DNA from: Desulfarculus sp.
GTDB lineage: Bacteria; Desulfobacterota; Desulfarculia; Desulfarculales; Desulfarculaceae
DNA length: 64,000 nucleotides
Assembly (NCBI GenBank): GCA_003605055.1
Contig: QZKP01000040.1
Coordinates: 1-64,000, forward strand
Direction: 5' to 3'
Positions 27,299-37,185 of the stretch are shown one piece after another. Below the pieces are notes generated by a model. The model saw only the letters and a program-made list of their open reading frames with translations, was not told the origin of the DNA and did not search any database. The stretch's first letter is position 1. Every line of letters begins with the position of its first letter. Made by a program: the position numbers and the translations under genes.

Positions 27299-28401
27299 CA
27301 GGCGGCCTCCTGCAAGAGCTGCAGGCAGCGCCGGGCGATGTCCGCGGCCGCCTGGGGGCGGGCCAGGGACCGGGCCCGCGCCTCCAGGTCCCGGCGCCGA
27401 TCCTCGGCCTGCATCAGCTCCAGGATGGCCGCGGCCGCGCTCCGGGGGCTCAGATCTTCCTCCGGCAGCAGCCGGGCCGCGCCGGCCTGCACCAAGGCCT
27501 GGGCGTTGAGGCGCTGGTGGTCGCCGGCGGCGTAGGGATAGGGCACGCAGACCATGGCCCGGCCCGTGGCCAGGCCCTCGCTGAGGGTGCCGGCCCCGGC
27601 CCGGCAGAACACCAGGTGCGCCCAGCCGTAAGAGCGGCCCACGTCCTCGATGAAGGCCGCCGCCTCGGCCGGGAAGCCGGCCTGGGCGTAGGCACGGCCC
27701 ACCCATTCCTGGTCGGCCGGGCCGGTCTGGTGGATGAAGCGCAGGCGGCCTTGCTGGCCGGCCAGGTGGGCCAGGGCGCCGGTGAGGGCCTGGTTCAGGC
27801 TGTGCGCCCCCTGGGAGCCGCCGATGACCAGCACGTGGAACTCTTGGGCGGCCGGCGGCCGCTGGGCCGCGGCCGCCTGGGCACGCTCCAGCAGCTCGGG
27901 ACGCACCGCGTTGCCGGTGAACTCGGCCCGGCCGGCCGGGAACCGCTCGGCCGCGTCCGGGAAGGCCACGAAGATCACCCGGGCCAGCCGGCCCAGCACC
28001 CGGTTGGTCAGGCCGGGGGCGGCGTTCTGCTCCTGCACGGCCAGGGTCACCCCGGCCAGGCGGGCGGCCAGGCCCAGGGGCAGGGCCGCGTAGCCGCCCA
28101 CGGCCAGCACCAGCCCCGGCCGGTAGCGGCGGATCAGGCCCAGGGCCCTGAGCACCGCGCCGGGCACCACCGCCAGGGAGGCCAGGCGTCCGGCCAGGCC
28201 CGCGCCCCGGAAGGCCCGCGCCTTGAGCACCTCCAGCTTGTAGCCCGCCCGGCCCAGCACCCGCGTCTCCAGTTCGCGGCCGGCGCTGACGAAGGCCAGG
28301 CGCAGCCCGGGACGCATGGCCTGCATCTGGCCGGCCACGGCCAGGGCCGGGAAGAGATGGCCGCCGGTGCCGCCGCCGGCTATGAGCACGCAGCCGCTCA
28401 C
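27298..28401 (-). CDS. murG: Lipid II synthase (GlcNAc transferase MurG)
   Basis: A peripheral inner-membrane glycosyltransferase (GT28) that transfers GlcNAc to lipid I. Its 367 residues contain the N-terminal GGGTGGHLFPALAVA loop, a central VLVIGGSQGAHSLNQAL, and the C-terminal UDP-GlcNAc site HLVFCRAGAGTLSEGLATG with VPYPYAAGDHQRLNA. Catalysis feeds the lipid II flippase. It overlaps ftsW by four bases and murC by one. Confidence 0.96.
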   Translation of the reverse strand: MSGCVLIAGGGTGGHLFPALAVAGQMQAMRPGLRLAFVSAGRELETRVLGRAGYKLEVLKARAFRGAGLAGRLASLAVVPGAVLRALGLIRRYRPGLVLAVGGYAALPLGLAARLAGVTLAVQEQNAAPGLTNRVLGRLARVIFVAFPDAAERFPAGRAEFTGNAVRPELLERAQAAAAQRPPAAQEFHVLVIGGSQGAHSLNQALTGALAHLAGQQGRLRFIHQTGPADQEWVGRAYAQAGFPAEAAAFIEDVGRSYGWAHLVFCRAGAGTLSEGLATGRAMVCVPYPYAAGDHQRLNAQALVQAGAARLLPEEDLSPRSAAAAILELMQAEDRRRDLEARARSLARPQAAADIARRCLQLLQEAA

Positions 28402-29525
28402 GCCTGCCTCCTATGCCCGGCCGCCACCGCCAGCAGGATGCCCACGCAGGCGAAGTTCACCACCAGCGAGGAGCCGCCGTAGCTGATGAAGGGCAGGGTC
28501 AGGCCCTTGGTGGGCAAGAGCCCCATCACCACCGCGGCGTTGATGAAGGCCTGCAGGCCGATGATCAAGGTGGCCCCCAGGGCCAGGTAGCTGCCGAAGA
28601 GCTCCCGCGCCTCCAAGGCCACCTTCAGGCCGCGCAGAATGAGCACCAAAAACAGGGCCAGCACCAAGAGGACGCCCCACAGGCCCAGCTCCTCGCCCAG
28701 CACGCTGAAGACGAAGTCGGTGTGGGGCTCGGGCAGGTAGAAGAGCTTTTGCCGGCTGGCCCCCAGCCCAGCGCCGGTCAGCCCGCCCGACCCCAGGGCG
28801 AAGAAGCTGTGGATGATCTGGAAGCCGGCGCCGTTGGGGTCGGCCCAGGGGTCCCAGAAGGTCAGCAGCCGCTCGAAGCGGTAAGGGAAGAGCACGATCA
28901 GCATATAGGCCAGGGGCGCGGCCGCAATCAGGAGCCCCAGCAGATAGACCAGGCGCGCCCCGGCCACGAAGAGCATGGCCACCGTCAGGGCGAACAGGAT
29001 CACGCTCATGCCCAAGTCCGGCTCGGCCAGGACCGGTATGATCATCACCACCGCCACCCCCAGGTGGGGCAGCAGGCCTCGGCTGAAGCTCTTGATCTGG
29101 TCGGAGTGCACCGACAGGGAGTAGGCCAGGTACACCACCAGGGCCAGCTTGGCGAACTCGGCCGGCTGGATGGACAGCGGCCCGATGCGCAGCCAGCGGG
29201 TGGCGCCGCCGGCCTCGTGGCCCACCCCGGGCAAGAGCACCAGCAGCAGAGGAAGCAGCACCCCCAGCAGCAGATAGTAGGCCGCGCGCTCCAGGCGGCG
29301 GTAGTCCAGGGAGGCCAACAGCCCCATCACCAGCAGGCCCGCCATCACGTGCAGCAGTTGGGACTTGAAGAAATAGGCCTCGTCCAGATAGCGCTTGGCG
29401 GCCAGGGCGCTGCTGGCCGAATAGACCATGAACAGCCCTATCCCGGCCAGGGCCAGGGCGGACAGGAGCAGCAGGGGGTCGCCCACCCGGCTGGCGGCCA
29501 GGCCCCGCATCTGCCCTGCTCTCAT
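28398..29525 (-). CDS. ftsW: Peptidoglycan glycosyltransferase FtsW (SEDS family)
   Basis: A SEDS-family polytopic membrane protein of 375 residues with about ten hydrophobic helices. It polymerises lipid II at the septum together with FtsI. Family signatures include FMVYSASSALAAKRY in the first TM region, the central LAEPDLGMSVILF with the conserved EPD motif, and the C-terminal GLTLPFISYGGSSLV. The ATG at 29525 with GAGG upstream is preferred to a TTG at 29540 that would overlap murD. Confidence 0.94.
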   Translation of the reverse strand: MRAGQMRGLAASRVGDPLLLLSALALAGIGLFMVYSASSALAAKRYLDEAYFFKSQLLHVMAGLLVMGLLASLDYRRLERAAYYLLLGVLLPLLLVLLPGVGHEAGGATRWLRIGPLSIQPAEFAKLALVVYLAYSLSVHSDQIKSFSRGLLPHLGVAVVMIIPVLAEPDLGMSVILFALTVAMLFVAGARLVYLLGLLIAAAPLAYMLIVLFPYRFERLLTFWDPWADPNGAGFQIIHSFFALGSGGLTGAGLGASRQKLFYLPEPHTDFVFSVLGEELGLWGVLLVLALFLVLILRGLKVALEARELFGSYLALGATLIIGLQAFINAAVVMGLLPTKGLTLPFISYGGSSLVVNFACVGILLAVAAGHRRQA

Positions 29526-29532
29526 GGTCGCC

Positions 29533-30879
29533 TCAGCCAAGGGAGGCCTCCTTCACCAGCTCCCGGAAGTGGTCGCCGCGCTGGGCATAGCCCCGATAGG
29601 CGTCGAAGCTGGCGCAGCCCGGGGAGAGCAGCACCGCCTCGCCGGGCCGGGCGCCGGCCCGGGCGCGCGCCACGGCGCTGGCCAGGTCCGGGACCACCTC
29701 GCTGGCCACAAAGGCGGCGATCTGGCGGTGGATGCTGGGTCCGGCCTCGCCGAAGCAGACCACCCAGCGGGCCCGCTGGGACAACAGCGGCCCCAGGCCG
29801 CCGAAGTCGCCTTCCTTGTCCCGCCCGCCCAGCAGCAGCACCACCTGGCGCTCCATGGCCCCCAGGGCCGCGGCCACCGCGCCCACGTTGGTGCCCTTGC
29901 TGTCGTCGAAGAAGGCCACCCCGCCCTGCTCGCCCACGAACTGCAGGCGGTGGGCCAGGCCGGGGAAGCTGTCTATGACCTGCTGGATGGCCTCCGGCCG
30001 GGCCCCACAGGCCACCGCGGCCAGGGAGGCGGCCAGCAGGTTGAGGCGGTTGAAGCCGCCGGGCAGGTGGCTGGCCGCGGTGCTCAGGCGCAGGCCCCGG
30101 CCCGGCCCCGGCTCCAGCACCAGGCCCCCGTTCTCCAGCCAGCCGCCGGGGCGGTGGGGGCCGCGGGCGCCGTAGGCCCAGACCACGGCCGGGGCCTGGT
30201 CGCGGCGGCGCCAAACCTCGGGGTCGTCGGCGCAGAGCACGGCCACGTCGTCCTGGGCCTGGCGCACCAGCAGGCGGAACTTGCTGGCCGCGTAGGCCGC
30301 GAAGTCCGGGTAGCGGTCCAGGTGGTCGGGGTTGATGTTGAGTATCACCGCCACCCGCGGCCGCAGGCGGTCCATGGTGTCGGTCTGGAAGGAGCTCACC
30401 TCCAACACCGCCCAGTCCGCCCCCCGGCTTTGCAGAGCCAACTCGCTGGCCGGGGTGCCCAGGTTGCCGCCCACCAGGGTCTTGAATCCGGCCTGGGCCA
30501 GCATGCGGCCCACCAGGGTGGTCACCGTGCTCTTGCCGTTGGTGCCGGTGACCATCACCGCGGGGCAGCGCAGGAAGCGCCAGCCCAGCTCCAGTTCGCC
30601 GATCACCTCGGCGCCGCACCGGCGGGCGGCTTCCACCTCGGGCAGGCGGTGGTCCACGCCCGGGCTGAGCACCACCAGCTCGGCCCAGTCGAAGTCGGCC
30701 CGGTTGTGCCCGCCCAGGCTCAGGCGGGCCCCGGCCGCGCCCAGCTCCTGGGCGGCCGGCGGTTGCGGCATCAGGTCCGTGGCGCGCACCTGGGCGCCCT
30801 GGCCCAGGGCCAAGAGCCCCGCCGCCAGACCCGAGGCCCCCAGCCCCACCACCAGCACCTTTTTGCCCTTGAGCTCCAC
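29533..30879 (-). CDS. murD: UDP-N-acetylmuramoyl-L-alanine--D-glutamate ligase
   Basis: Adds D-Glu to UDP-MurNAc-L-Ala. Its 448 residues have the N-terminal VLVVGLGASGLAAGLL, the ATP loop GTNGKSTVTTL near residue 113, EVSSFQTDT and ILNINPDHLDRY, and the C-terminal FFDDSKGTNVGA and LLSPGCASFDAY. The GTG start at 30879 overlaps the mraY stop region; the open frame upstream to 31206 runs through mraY. Position between mraY and ftsW is the canonical dcw order. Confidence 0.95.
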   Translation of the reverse strand: MELKGKKVLVVGLGASGLAAGLLALGQGAQVRATDLMPQPPAAQELGAAGARLSLGGHNRADFDWAELVVLSPGVDHRLPEVEAARRCGAEVIGELELGWRFLRCPAVMVTGTNGKSTVTTLVGRMLAQAGFKTLVGGNLGTPASELALQSRGADWAVLEVSSFQTDTMDRLRPRVAVILNINPDHLDRYPDFAAYAASKFRLLVRQAQDDVAVLCADDPEVWRRRDQAPAVVWAYGARGPHRPGGWLENGGLVLEPGPGRGLRLSTAASHLPGGFNRLNLLAASLAAVACGARPEAIQQVIDSFPGLAHRLQFVGEQGGVAFFDDSKGTNVGAVAAALGAMERQVVLLLGGRDKEGDFGGLGPLLSQRARWVVCFGEAGPSIHRQIAAFVASEVVPDLASAVARARAGARPGEAVLLSPGCASFDAYRGYAQRGDHFRELVKEASLG

Positions 30880-30881
30880 CG

Positions 30882-31964
30882 CTACCTCAGCTTCAGGGTG
30901 CTCATGGCCACCAAGGCCAGCACCACGGCTATGATCCAGAAGCGCACGATCACCTTGGGCTCGGCCCAGCCCTTGAGCTCGAAATGGTGGTGCAGGGGGG
31001 CCATCTTGAAGATGCGCCGGCCGCCGGTCATCTTGAAAAAGCCCACTTGCAGGATCACGCTGATCGTCTCCACCACGAAGATGCCGCCCACCAGCACCAA
31101 GAGAATCTCGTGCTTGGTGCTCACGGCGGTGATGCCCAGGGCCCCGCCCAGGGCCAGGGAGCCGGTGTCGCCCATGAATACTTGCGCGGGATACGCGTTG
31201 TACCAAAGGAAGCCCATCACCGCCCCCACCACCGCCCCGCAGAACACGGCCAGCTCGCCGGCCCCGGGCACGTAGAGCAGTTGCAGGTAGCTGGCGGTCT
31301 TGACGTTGCCGGTGACGTAGCTCAGCACCAGGTAGGTGCCGGCGGCGATCAACACCGGCCCGGCGGCCAGGCCGTCCAGGCCGTCGGTGAGGTTGACCGC
31401 GTTGGCCGTGCCCACCAGGATGAATATGGCCAGGGGCACGTAGCCCCAGCCCAGGTCAGGCAGCACGAACTTGAAGAAGGGCAGCGAGAGCTTGGTGCTG
31501 TAGCCCGGGTGCCAGTACAAGGCCAGGGCCGCGCCCAGGGCCACCAGGGCCAGGGCCAGCAGCTTGGTGCCGGCGCGCAGGCCGGCCTCGTTGGAGCGGC
31601 TGACCTTCTTGCGGTAGTCGTCGATGAAGCCGATCAGCCCGTAGAGCAGGGTCACCCCCAGGGCCAGCCAGAGGTAGAAGTTCTTCAGGTCCCCCCAGAG
31701 CAGCAGGGAGACGGTCATGGCGAAGATGATCAGCACCCCGCCCATGGTGGGGGTGCCGGCCTTGGCCTTGTGGCTCTCGGGACCCAGGTGCCGGATGTAC
31801 TGGCCCACCTGCATCTGCTGCAGCTTTTGGATTACCCAGGGCCCCATCATCCAGGCCAGGAGCAGGGCCGTCACCGCCGCGTAGATGGTGCGGAAGGTGA
31901 TGTAGCGGAAGACGTTGAAGGCGCCGAAGAAGTCGCTCAGGGGATACAGCAGGTAATACAGCAT
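30882..31964 (-). CDS. mraY: Phospho-N-acetylmuramoyl-pentapeptide transferase
   Basis: An integral membrane enzyme that transfers phospho-MurNAc-pentapeptide to undecaprenyl phosphate, forming lipid I. Its 360 residues contain about ten transmembrane segments and the conserved motifs [22 protein letters not shown] with the catalytic Asp pair, [12 protein letters not shown] and, near the C-terminus, [17 protein letters not shown], which is diagnostic for MraY. Its stop lies just before the murD start; its ATG abuts murF. Confidence 0.96.
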   Translation of the reverse strand: MLYYLLYPLSDFFGAFNVFRYITFRTIYAAVTALLLAWMMGPWVIQKLQQMQVGQYIRHLGPESHKAKAGTPTMGGVLIIFAMTVSLLLWGDLKNFYLWLALGVTLLYGLIGFIDDYRKKVSRSNEAGLRAGTKLLALALVALGAALALYWHPGYSTKLSLPFFKFVLPDLGWGYVPLAIFILVGTANAVNLTDGLDGLAAGPVLIAAGTYLVLSYVTGNVKTASYLQLLYVPGAGELAVFCGAVVGAVMGFLWYNAYPAQVFMGDTGSLALGGALGITAVSTKHEILLVLVGGIFVVETISVILQVGFFKMTGGRRIFKMAPLHHHFELKGWAEPKVIVRFWIIAVVLALVAMSTLKLR

Positions 31965-33361
31965 CAGGCGTCCTCCCCCGGCTGGCCGCTCAGGGCGGCC
32001 ACCACCCGCTCCATGGCCATGGCGCGCGAGCCCTTGACCAGCACCACGTGCTCGGCGGTGAGGCGGTGGCGGGCCTCGGCCAGCAGCTCCGCGAGGTCGC
32101 TGAAGGCCAGGGCCTTGGACCCGCCCCGGCCCTGGGCGTCGGCGCCGGCCGCCACCTGGGCGGCCTGAGCGCCCAGGGCCAACACCAGGGTGCAGCCGGC
32201 CTCCACGGCCTGGGCCCCGGCCCGGCGGTGCAGCTCGGGCGCGCCGGGGCCCAGCTCCAGCATGTCGCCCAGGATCAGGGCCATGGGCCGGCCCTGGGCC
32301 ACCTGGCTGAGCACCATCAGGCCCGCGGCCAGGGAGGCGGGGTTGGCGTTGTAGGTGTCGTCCAGCAGTGCGGGCCCGCCGGGGCGGCCGGCCAGGCCCA
32401 GGCGGCCGGGCAGGGGCCGGAAGGCCTCCAGGCCGGCCCGGATGGCCGCGCCGCCCTGGCCCAGGGCGTAGGCCGCGGCCGCGGCGGCCAGGGCGTTCAT
32501 CAGGTTGTGCCGTCCGGGCGCGGCCAGGCTCACCTCCAGCGCGGCCTCGGGCAGCTCCAGGCTGAAGCGCTGGCCCAGGCCGGCCGGCTGGAAGCCGCTG
32601 GCGCTCACCTGGGCCCCTTTTGACAGGCCGAAGGTCAGCACCCGGCAGGAGAGCCTCCGGGCCCAGGGAGCCAGGTAGGGATCGTCCAGGTTCACCACCG
32701 CCGTGGCCGCCGGGCTCAGGCCGGCGAAGAGCTCGCCCTTGGCCGCGGCCACCGCCTCCAGGGAGCCCAGGGGGCCTAGGTGGGCCGGGCCCACGTTGGT
32801 TATCACGCCGGCCTCGGGGGCGGCGATCTGGGTCAGGCGGGCGATCTCGCCCGGCGCGTTCATGCCCATCTCCACCACCACCGCGCTGTGGGCGGCGCTG
32901 AGCTTGAGCAGGGTCAGGGGCAGGCCGATGAGGTTGTTGAAGTTGCCCTGGTTCTTGAGCACCTGGTGGCGCTGGGCCATGATGGCCGCCAGCATCTCCT
33001 TGCAGGTGGTCTTGCCGTTGCTGCCGGTCACCGCCGCCAAGAGCGCCGAGTGCTCCCGGCGCCAGGCCGCGGCCAACTCGCCCAGGGCGGCCAGGGTGTC
33101 GGGCACGGCCAGCAGGCAGGCCCGGGGGCTCCCCGGCAGGGCGAAGCCGCGCCGCACCATGGCCGCGGCCGCGCCGGCCTCCAGGGCGGCGGCCACGTAG
33201 TCATGGCCGTCGAAGTGGGGGCCGCTCAGGGCCACGAAGAGCTGGCCCTCCTGCACCTGGCGCGAGTCGGTGCTCACGCCGCTGAAGGCCTGCTCGGGCG
33301 GGTCGCCCCGCAGGGCGGCGCCAGTGGCCGCGGTCACGAAGAGGTGATCAAGCCTGGGCAC
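31964..33361 (-). CDS. murF: UDP-MurNAc-tripeptide--D-alanyl-D-alanine ligase
   Basis: Adds D-Ala-D-Ala to complete the pentapeptide precursor. Its 465 residues show the N-terminal [19 protein letters not shown] (UDP-binding), the ATP loop [30 protein letters not shown], and the C-terminal [15 protein letters not shown] and [10 protein letters not shown]. It overlaps murE by 14 bases and mraY by one. Confidence 0.95.
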   Translation of the reverse strand: MPRLDHLFVTAATGAALRGDPPEQAFSGVSTDSRQVQEGQLFVALSGPHFDGHDYVAAALEAGAAAAMVRRGFALPGSPRACLLAVPDTLAALGELAAAWRREHSALLAAVTGSNGKTTCKEMLAAIMAQRHQVLKNQGNFNNLIGLPLTLLKLSAAHSAVVVEMGMNAPGEIARLTQIAAPEAGVITNVGPAHLGPLGSLEAVAAAKGELFAGLSPAATAVVNLDDPYLAPWARRLSCRVLTFGLSKGAQVSASGFQPAGLGQRFSLELPEAALEVSLAAPGRHNLMNALAAAAAAYALGQGGAAIRAGLEAFRPLPGRLGLAGRPGGPALLDDTYNANPASLAAGLMVLSQVAQGRPMALILGDMLELGPGAPELHRRAGAQAVEAGCTLVLALGAQAAQVAAGADAQGRGGSKALAFSDLAELLAEARHRLTAEHVVLVKGSRAMAMERVVAALSGQPGEDA

Positions 33362-34892
33362 TGGTCGCCTCCCCGCCGGCCCGCCGGGCCAGGGCCGCGG
33401 CCGCCTCCTGGCGGTCGTCGAAGTGCCGCCGCTGGCTGCCGATGATCTGGTAGTCCTCGTGCCCCTTGCCCGCGATCAAGATCACGTCCTGGGGCCCGGC
33501 CGCGGACACGGCCAAGGCGATGGCCTCCGCCCGGTCCGGCTCCACCAGGTAGGCAGGGCCCTTGCTCTCCAGGTCGCCCGCCCGGCGGGCGCCGGCGGCC
33601 TGCAGGCCCGGCTCGATCATGGCCATGATGGCCAGGGGGGCCTCGCTGCGCGGGTTGTCGCTGGTCAGCACGGCCAGGTCCGCGCCGGCCCCCACCGCCC
33701 GGCCCATGAGGGGCCGCTTGCCCTGGTCCCGGTCGCCGCCGGCCCCGAAGACGCAGATCAGGCGGCCCGGGGTGAGCGGGCGCAGGGCCGAGAGCACGCT
33801 GCGCAGGGCCTGGTCGCTGTGGGCGTAGTCCACGAACACCGCCGGGCCGTCCGCCGGGCCCGGCACCCGCTGCAGGCGGCCGGGCACGCCCCGCACCGTG
33901 GCCAGGGCATGCTGGATCTCGCCGGGGTCCAGGCCCAGGGCCAAGCCCACGGCCACGGCCGCCAGCAGGTTCTGCAGGTTGTACAGGCCCACCAGGCGGG
34001 TATGGGCCTGGAAGGAGCCGGCCGGCCACACCACCCGGCAGGAGCCGCCGGTGAGGCCGGTGACCGGGTCCAGGCCGCGCACCCGCGCCGCCGGGGAGAA
34101 GCCGTAGGTCAGGGTGCGCAGGCCCAGGCCGGCGCACTCGCCGGCCAGGCGCGAGCCGCGCGGGTCGTCCAGGCAGACCACCGCCGCCGGGTCCTTGCCC
34201 ACCCGCCGGGAGCGGGGCAGCACCTGGTTGAACAGGCGGCGCTTGGCGTTGAAGTAGGACTCCATGTCGCCGTGGTAGTCCAGGTGGTCCCGGGAGAGGT
34301 TGGTGAACACCGCCGCGTCGAAGAAGCAGCCGGTGACCCTCTCCTGCTCCAGGGCGTGGCTGCTCACCTCCATCACCACCCCGTGGGCGCCCGCGGCCAG
34401 CATCTGGGCCAGGGCCGCCTGCAAATCCAGGGACTCGGGCGTGGTCATGGCCGCCGCCTGGCGGCTGCCCGGCCAGCGCACCTCCACCGTGCCCAACAGC
34501 CCCACCCCGCCCCGCCGGGACAGGAGGGCCTCCACCAAGTAGGTGACCGTGGTCTTGCCGTTGGTGCCGGTGACCCCCACCAGGCTCAGGCGGCGGCTGG
34601 GCTGGCCGAAGAAGCGGGCCGCGGCCAGGGCCAGGCTCCGGCGGGCGTCGGCCACCAGCACCTGGGGCAGCTCCACCTCCAGGGGCCGCTCCACCAGGGC
34701 GGCCAGGGCGCCGGCCTGGGCAGCGGCGGCCACGAAGTCGTGACCGTCGGCCCGCTCGCCCTTGAGCGCCGCGAAGAGCATGCCCGGCCGCACCCTGCGG
34801 GAGTCGTAGGCCAGGCCGCTGACCTCGGCCGCGGGCAACTGGCCGCGCACCTGCTGCACCTCCATGACCTCCAGCAGCGCCTTGAGCTGCAT
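33348..34892 (-). CDS. murE: UDP-MurNAc-dipeptide ligase, meso-diaminopimelate type
   Basis: Adds the third stem residue. Its 514 residues carry DSRRVRPGMLFAAL, the ATP loop GVTGTNGKTTVTYL, TTPESLDLQ, VMEVSSHALEQ and DYAHSDQALRS. The specificity loop reads LTSDNPRSE, i.e. the DNPR signature of meso-diaminopimelate-adding enzymes, so the wall is of the DAP type. The C-terminus has IAGKGHEDYQI. The ATG at 34892 overlaps the ftsI stop (TGATG); the longer in-frame reading upstream is antisense-like and dropped. Confidence 0.95.
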   Translation of the reverse strand: MQLKALLEVMEVQQVRGQLPAAEVSGLAYDSRRVRPGMLFAALKGERADGHDFVAAAAQAGALAALVERPLEVELPQVLVADARRSLALAAARFFGQPSRRLSLVGVTGTNGKTTVTYLVEALLSRRGGVGLLGTVEVRWPGSRQAAAMTTPESLDLQAALAQMLAAGAHGVVMEVSSHALEQERVTGCFFDAAVFTNLSRDHLDYHGDMESYFNAKRRLFNQVLPRSRRVGKDPAAVVCLDDPRGSRLAGECAGLGLRTLTYGFSPAARVRGLDPVTGLTGGSCRVVWPAGSFQAHTRLVGLYNLQNLLAAVAVGLALGLDPGEIQHALATVRGVPGRLQRVPGPADGPAVFVDYAHSDQALRSVLSALRPLTPGRLICVFGAGGDRDQGKRPLMGRAVGAGADLAVLTSDNPRSEAPLAIMAMIEPGLQAAGARRAGDLESKGPAYLVEPDRAEAIALAVSAAGPQDVILIAGKGHEDYQIIGSQRRHFDDRQEAAAALARRAGGEATSAQA

Positions 34893-36871
34893 CAGGCGCC
34901 TCCGGTGCCCAGGCCCAGCTGCACGCTGAGCAGCTTGCCCTGCAGGGGACGGCCCGGGGCCGGCCGCTGGGTCTGCACCCGCCCCCAGCCGCTGGCCCGC
35001 ACCTGCAGGCCGAAGCGGCTGGCCAGGGCCAGCACCTGGCGCAGGGTCAGGCCGCTGAGGTCCGGGGCCAGGCCCTGGGCCAGGTCTGCCGCGGGGGCGG
35101 CGTTGCGCCGGGGCGGGGCCGGCCGCGGACGGGCCGGGGCCTGGGCCCTCAGCAGCGGCGGCCGGGGCGGGGCGGAGGGCACGCCCAGGGTCTCCAAGGC
35201 GGCCCGGGCCATGGCCGCCCAGGCCGGAGCGGCCACTACGCCGCCGTAGTGCTGGCCCTGGGGGGTGTCTATCATCACCAGCAGAGCCGCCTTGGGGTCC
35301 TCGGCCGGCAAAAAGCCCACGAACAGCGCCAGGTAGTCGGTCTGGGAGTAGCCGCCGCCGGGCTTCAGCTTCTGGGCGGTGCCGGTCTTGCCGGCCACGC
35401 GGAAGGACCTCACCCGGGCGGCGGTGCCGGTGCCGCCGGGCTGGGTGACGCTGACCATCATGCGGGTGAGTATCTGGGCCTCGCCCCCCCCCAGGGGACG
35501 GCCGGTCACCTGGGGCTGGTTCTCCTTGACCAGGCGGCCGGAGGGGTCCACCAGGGCCCGCACCACGAAGGGCCGCATCAGCACGCCGTTGTTGGCGATG
35601 GCCGCCACGGCCGTGGTGAGCTGCAGGGCGGTGACCGCCACGCCCTGGCCGAAGGCGATGTTGGCCAGCCCCACCGGGCCCCACTGGGCGGCCGGCCGCA
35701 GGATGCCGCCGGACTCGCCGGGCAGGTCCACGCCGGTGGCGTGGCCGAAGCCGAAGGCCAGCAGGGCGCGGTAAAAATCGCCGGCCCCCACCTGGCGGCC
35801 CACCTTGGCCGCGCCGATGTTGGAAGAGTACTTGATGATCTCGGCCAGGTTCAGGCGCCCGTGGGGGTGGGTGTCGTGGATGACGCGGCCGGCCAGCCGC
35901 CAGCGGCCGTTCTCGCAGTCAAAGCGCTCATCCAGGCTCACCCTGCGGCTGCTCAGGGCGGCGGCGGCCAGGAAGAGCTTGAAGGTGGAGCCGGGTTCGA
36001 AGACGTCGGTGATGGAGCGGTTGCGATAGCTCTGGCGCGGGTAGCGCTGGTACACGTTGGGGTTGAAGGCCGGCAGCGAGGCCATGGCCAGGATCTCGCC
36101 GGTCTGGGGGACCATGACCACCGCCTGGCCGCCTTGGGCCCGCCAGCGCCGGACGGTGGCGGCTAGAATCTTCTCCACCTGATATTGCAGGCCCTTGTCT
36201 ATGGTCATGATCAGGTGCAGCCCCTCGGGCAGGTTGGCGATGGCCCGCCCCGAGAGGTGGAAGATGCGGCGCTTGGCGTCCAGCAGGCGGGTCTCGGTGA
36301 GGGCCTGGCCGCGCAGGCTGCTGTCGTAGGCCTGCTCCAGCCCTTCCAGGCCGCGGGCGTCCGCGCCGGCGAAGCCCAGCAGGTGGCAGGCCAGGTCGGT
36401 GTAGGGGTAGAAGCGCCTGGGCTCCTTGACCAGCCCCACGCCCTCCAGGTCCAGAACCCGCACCGCCTCGGCCTGCTCCGGGTTCACCCGCCGGGCCAAC
36501 CAGACGAAGCCCTTCTCGCTGCGCAGGCGGCCGATCACCTCCGCGGCCGGCAGCCTCAGGGCCTTGGCCAAGGCGCGGCCGGTCTTCTGGGGATGGGGAA
36601 TGGCCACCGGGCGGGCGTAGACGCTGTCGGTGTCCAGGCTCAGGGCCAGCTCCTGCTGGTTGCGGTCGTAGATCACGCCGCGGCGGGGAGGGATCTGCAC
36701 CTGGCGCATGATCTCCTTCAGGGCCTTCTGCTGCAGGAACTCCCGCTGCCAGACCTGCAGGTCCAGGGCCCGCCCGGCCAGGACACCGCAGATCAGCACA
36801 AAGGCGAACCCGGCCACCCGCAGGCGCAGGCGCAGCCAGCGCTTGGCCTCCTGGGCCTGGCTCCGGGTCAC
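34892..36871 (-). CDS. ftsI: Septal transpeptidase FtsI with C-terminal PASTA-like domain
   Basis: A class B penicillin-binding protein of 659 residues. A short cytoplasmic tail precedes one transmembrane helix (about 19-35). The PBP dimer domain begins RRGVIYDRNQQELA. The transpeptidase active site shows STFK (Ser295, Lys298), SSN (349-351) and KTG (495-497). After a Pro/Ala/Arg-rich linker (about 575-600) a C-terminal PASTA-like module (DLSGLTLRQVLALASRFGL) follows, an addition absent from E. coli FtsI but common in Gram-positive and deltaproteobacterial homologues. Confidence 0.94.
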   Translation of the reverse strand: MTRSQAQEAKRWLRLRLRVAGFAFVLICGVLAGRALDLQVWQREFLQQKALKEIMRQVQIPPRRGVIYDRNQQELALSLDTDSVYARPVAIPHPQKTGRALAKALRLPAAEVIGRLRSEKGFVWLARRVNPEQAEAVRVLDLEGVGLVKEPRRFYPYTDLACHLLGFAGADARGLEGLEQAYDSSLRGQALTETRLLDAKRRIFHLSGRAIANLPEGLHLIMTIDKGLQYQVEKILAATVRRWRAQGGQAVVMVPQTGEILAMASLPAFNPNVYQRYPRQSYRNRSITDVFEPGSTFKLFLAAAALSSRRVSLDERFDCENGRWRLAGRVIHDTHPHGRLNLAEIIKYSSNIGAAKVGRQVGAGDFYRALLAFGFGHATGVDLPGESGGILRPAAQWGPVGLANIAFGQGVAVTALQLTTAVAAIANNGVLMRPFVVRALVDPSGRLVKENQPQVTGRPLGGGEAQILTRMMVSVTQPGGTGTAARVRSFRVAGKTGTAQKLKPGGGYSQTDYLALFVGFLPAEDPKAALLVMIDTPQGQHYGGVVAAPAWAAMARAALETLGVPSAPPRPPLLRAQAPARPRPAPPRRNAAPAADLAQGLAPDLSGLTLRQVLALASRFGLQVRASGWGRVQTQRPAPGRPLQGKLLSVQLGLGTGGA

Positions 36872-37185
36872 GGCAGCACCCTCACCCGGTCGGCCGGCGG
36901 CGGGGTCAGGCCCAGGCGGGCCCCCTCGCGCTCCAGGCGCTCGGGCGAGCGCAGGTTGTTAAGCTCCACCTTGAGCCGCCGCTTGACCTCCATCAGCTCC
37001 CGCTGCACGCTGGCGGCTTGGCTGGCCTGGTAGGAGAGGTTCAGGACCCGCACCTCGGTGAATATGTAGAAAAGGCAGGAGGCGGTGATCAACCCCAGCA
37101 CGAACAGCGCCTGGTGCAGGCTCAGGGGGAACCAGCCGGCTCCCGCGGCCAGCCGCCGGTTGCCTATGCGCAGGCTTACGTTCAC
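36868..37185 (-). CDS. ftsL: Cell division protein FtsL
   Basis: A small bitopic protein of 105 residues: a short N-terminal tail, a transmembrane helix (ALFVLGLITASCLFYIF, about residues 25-41), then a leucine-zipper-like coiled coil (VQRELMEVKRRLKVELNNL). FtsL links FtsQ/FtsB to FtsWI. Sequence conservation in the family is low, so the identification rests on size, topology and position between rsmH and ftsI. The GTG start at 37185 follows AGGAGG and overlaps the rsmH stop (GTGA). Confidence 0.85.
   Translation of the reverse strand: MNVSLRIGNRRLAAGAGWFPLSLHQALFVLGLITASCLFYIFTEVRVLNLSYQASQAASVQRELMEVKRRLKVELNNLRSPERLEREGARLGLTPPPADRVRVLP

Noticed and set aside
33423-35249. Long plus-strand open frame (608 codons) across murE/ftsI
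   Set aside because: It is antisense to well-conserved mur genes, Gly/Gln/His/Ala-rich, and arises from the GC-rich third positions. The same holds for other long opposite-strand frames in the dcw, ftsZ/ftsA, iorA and kinase regions.
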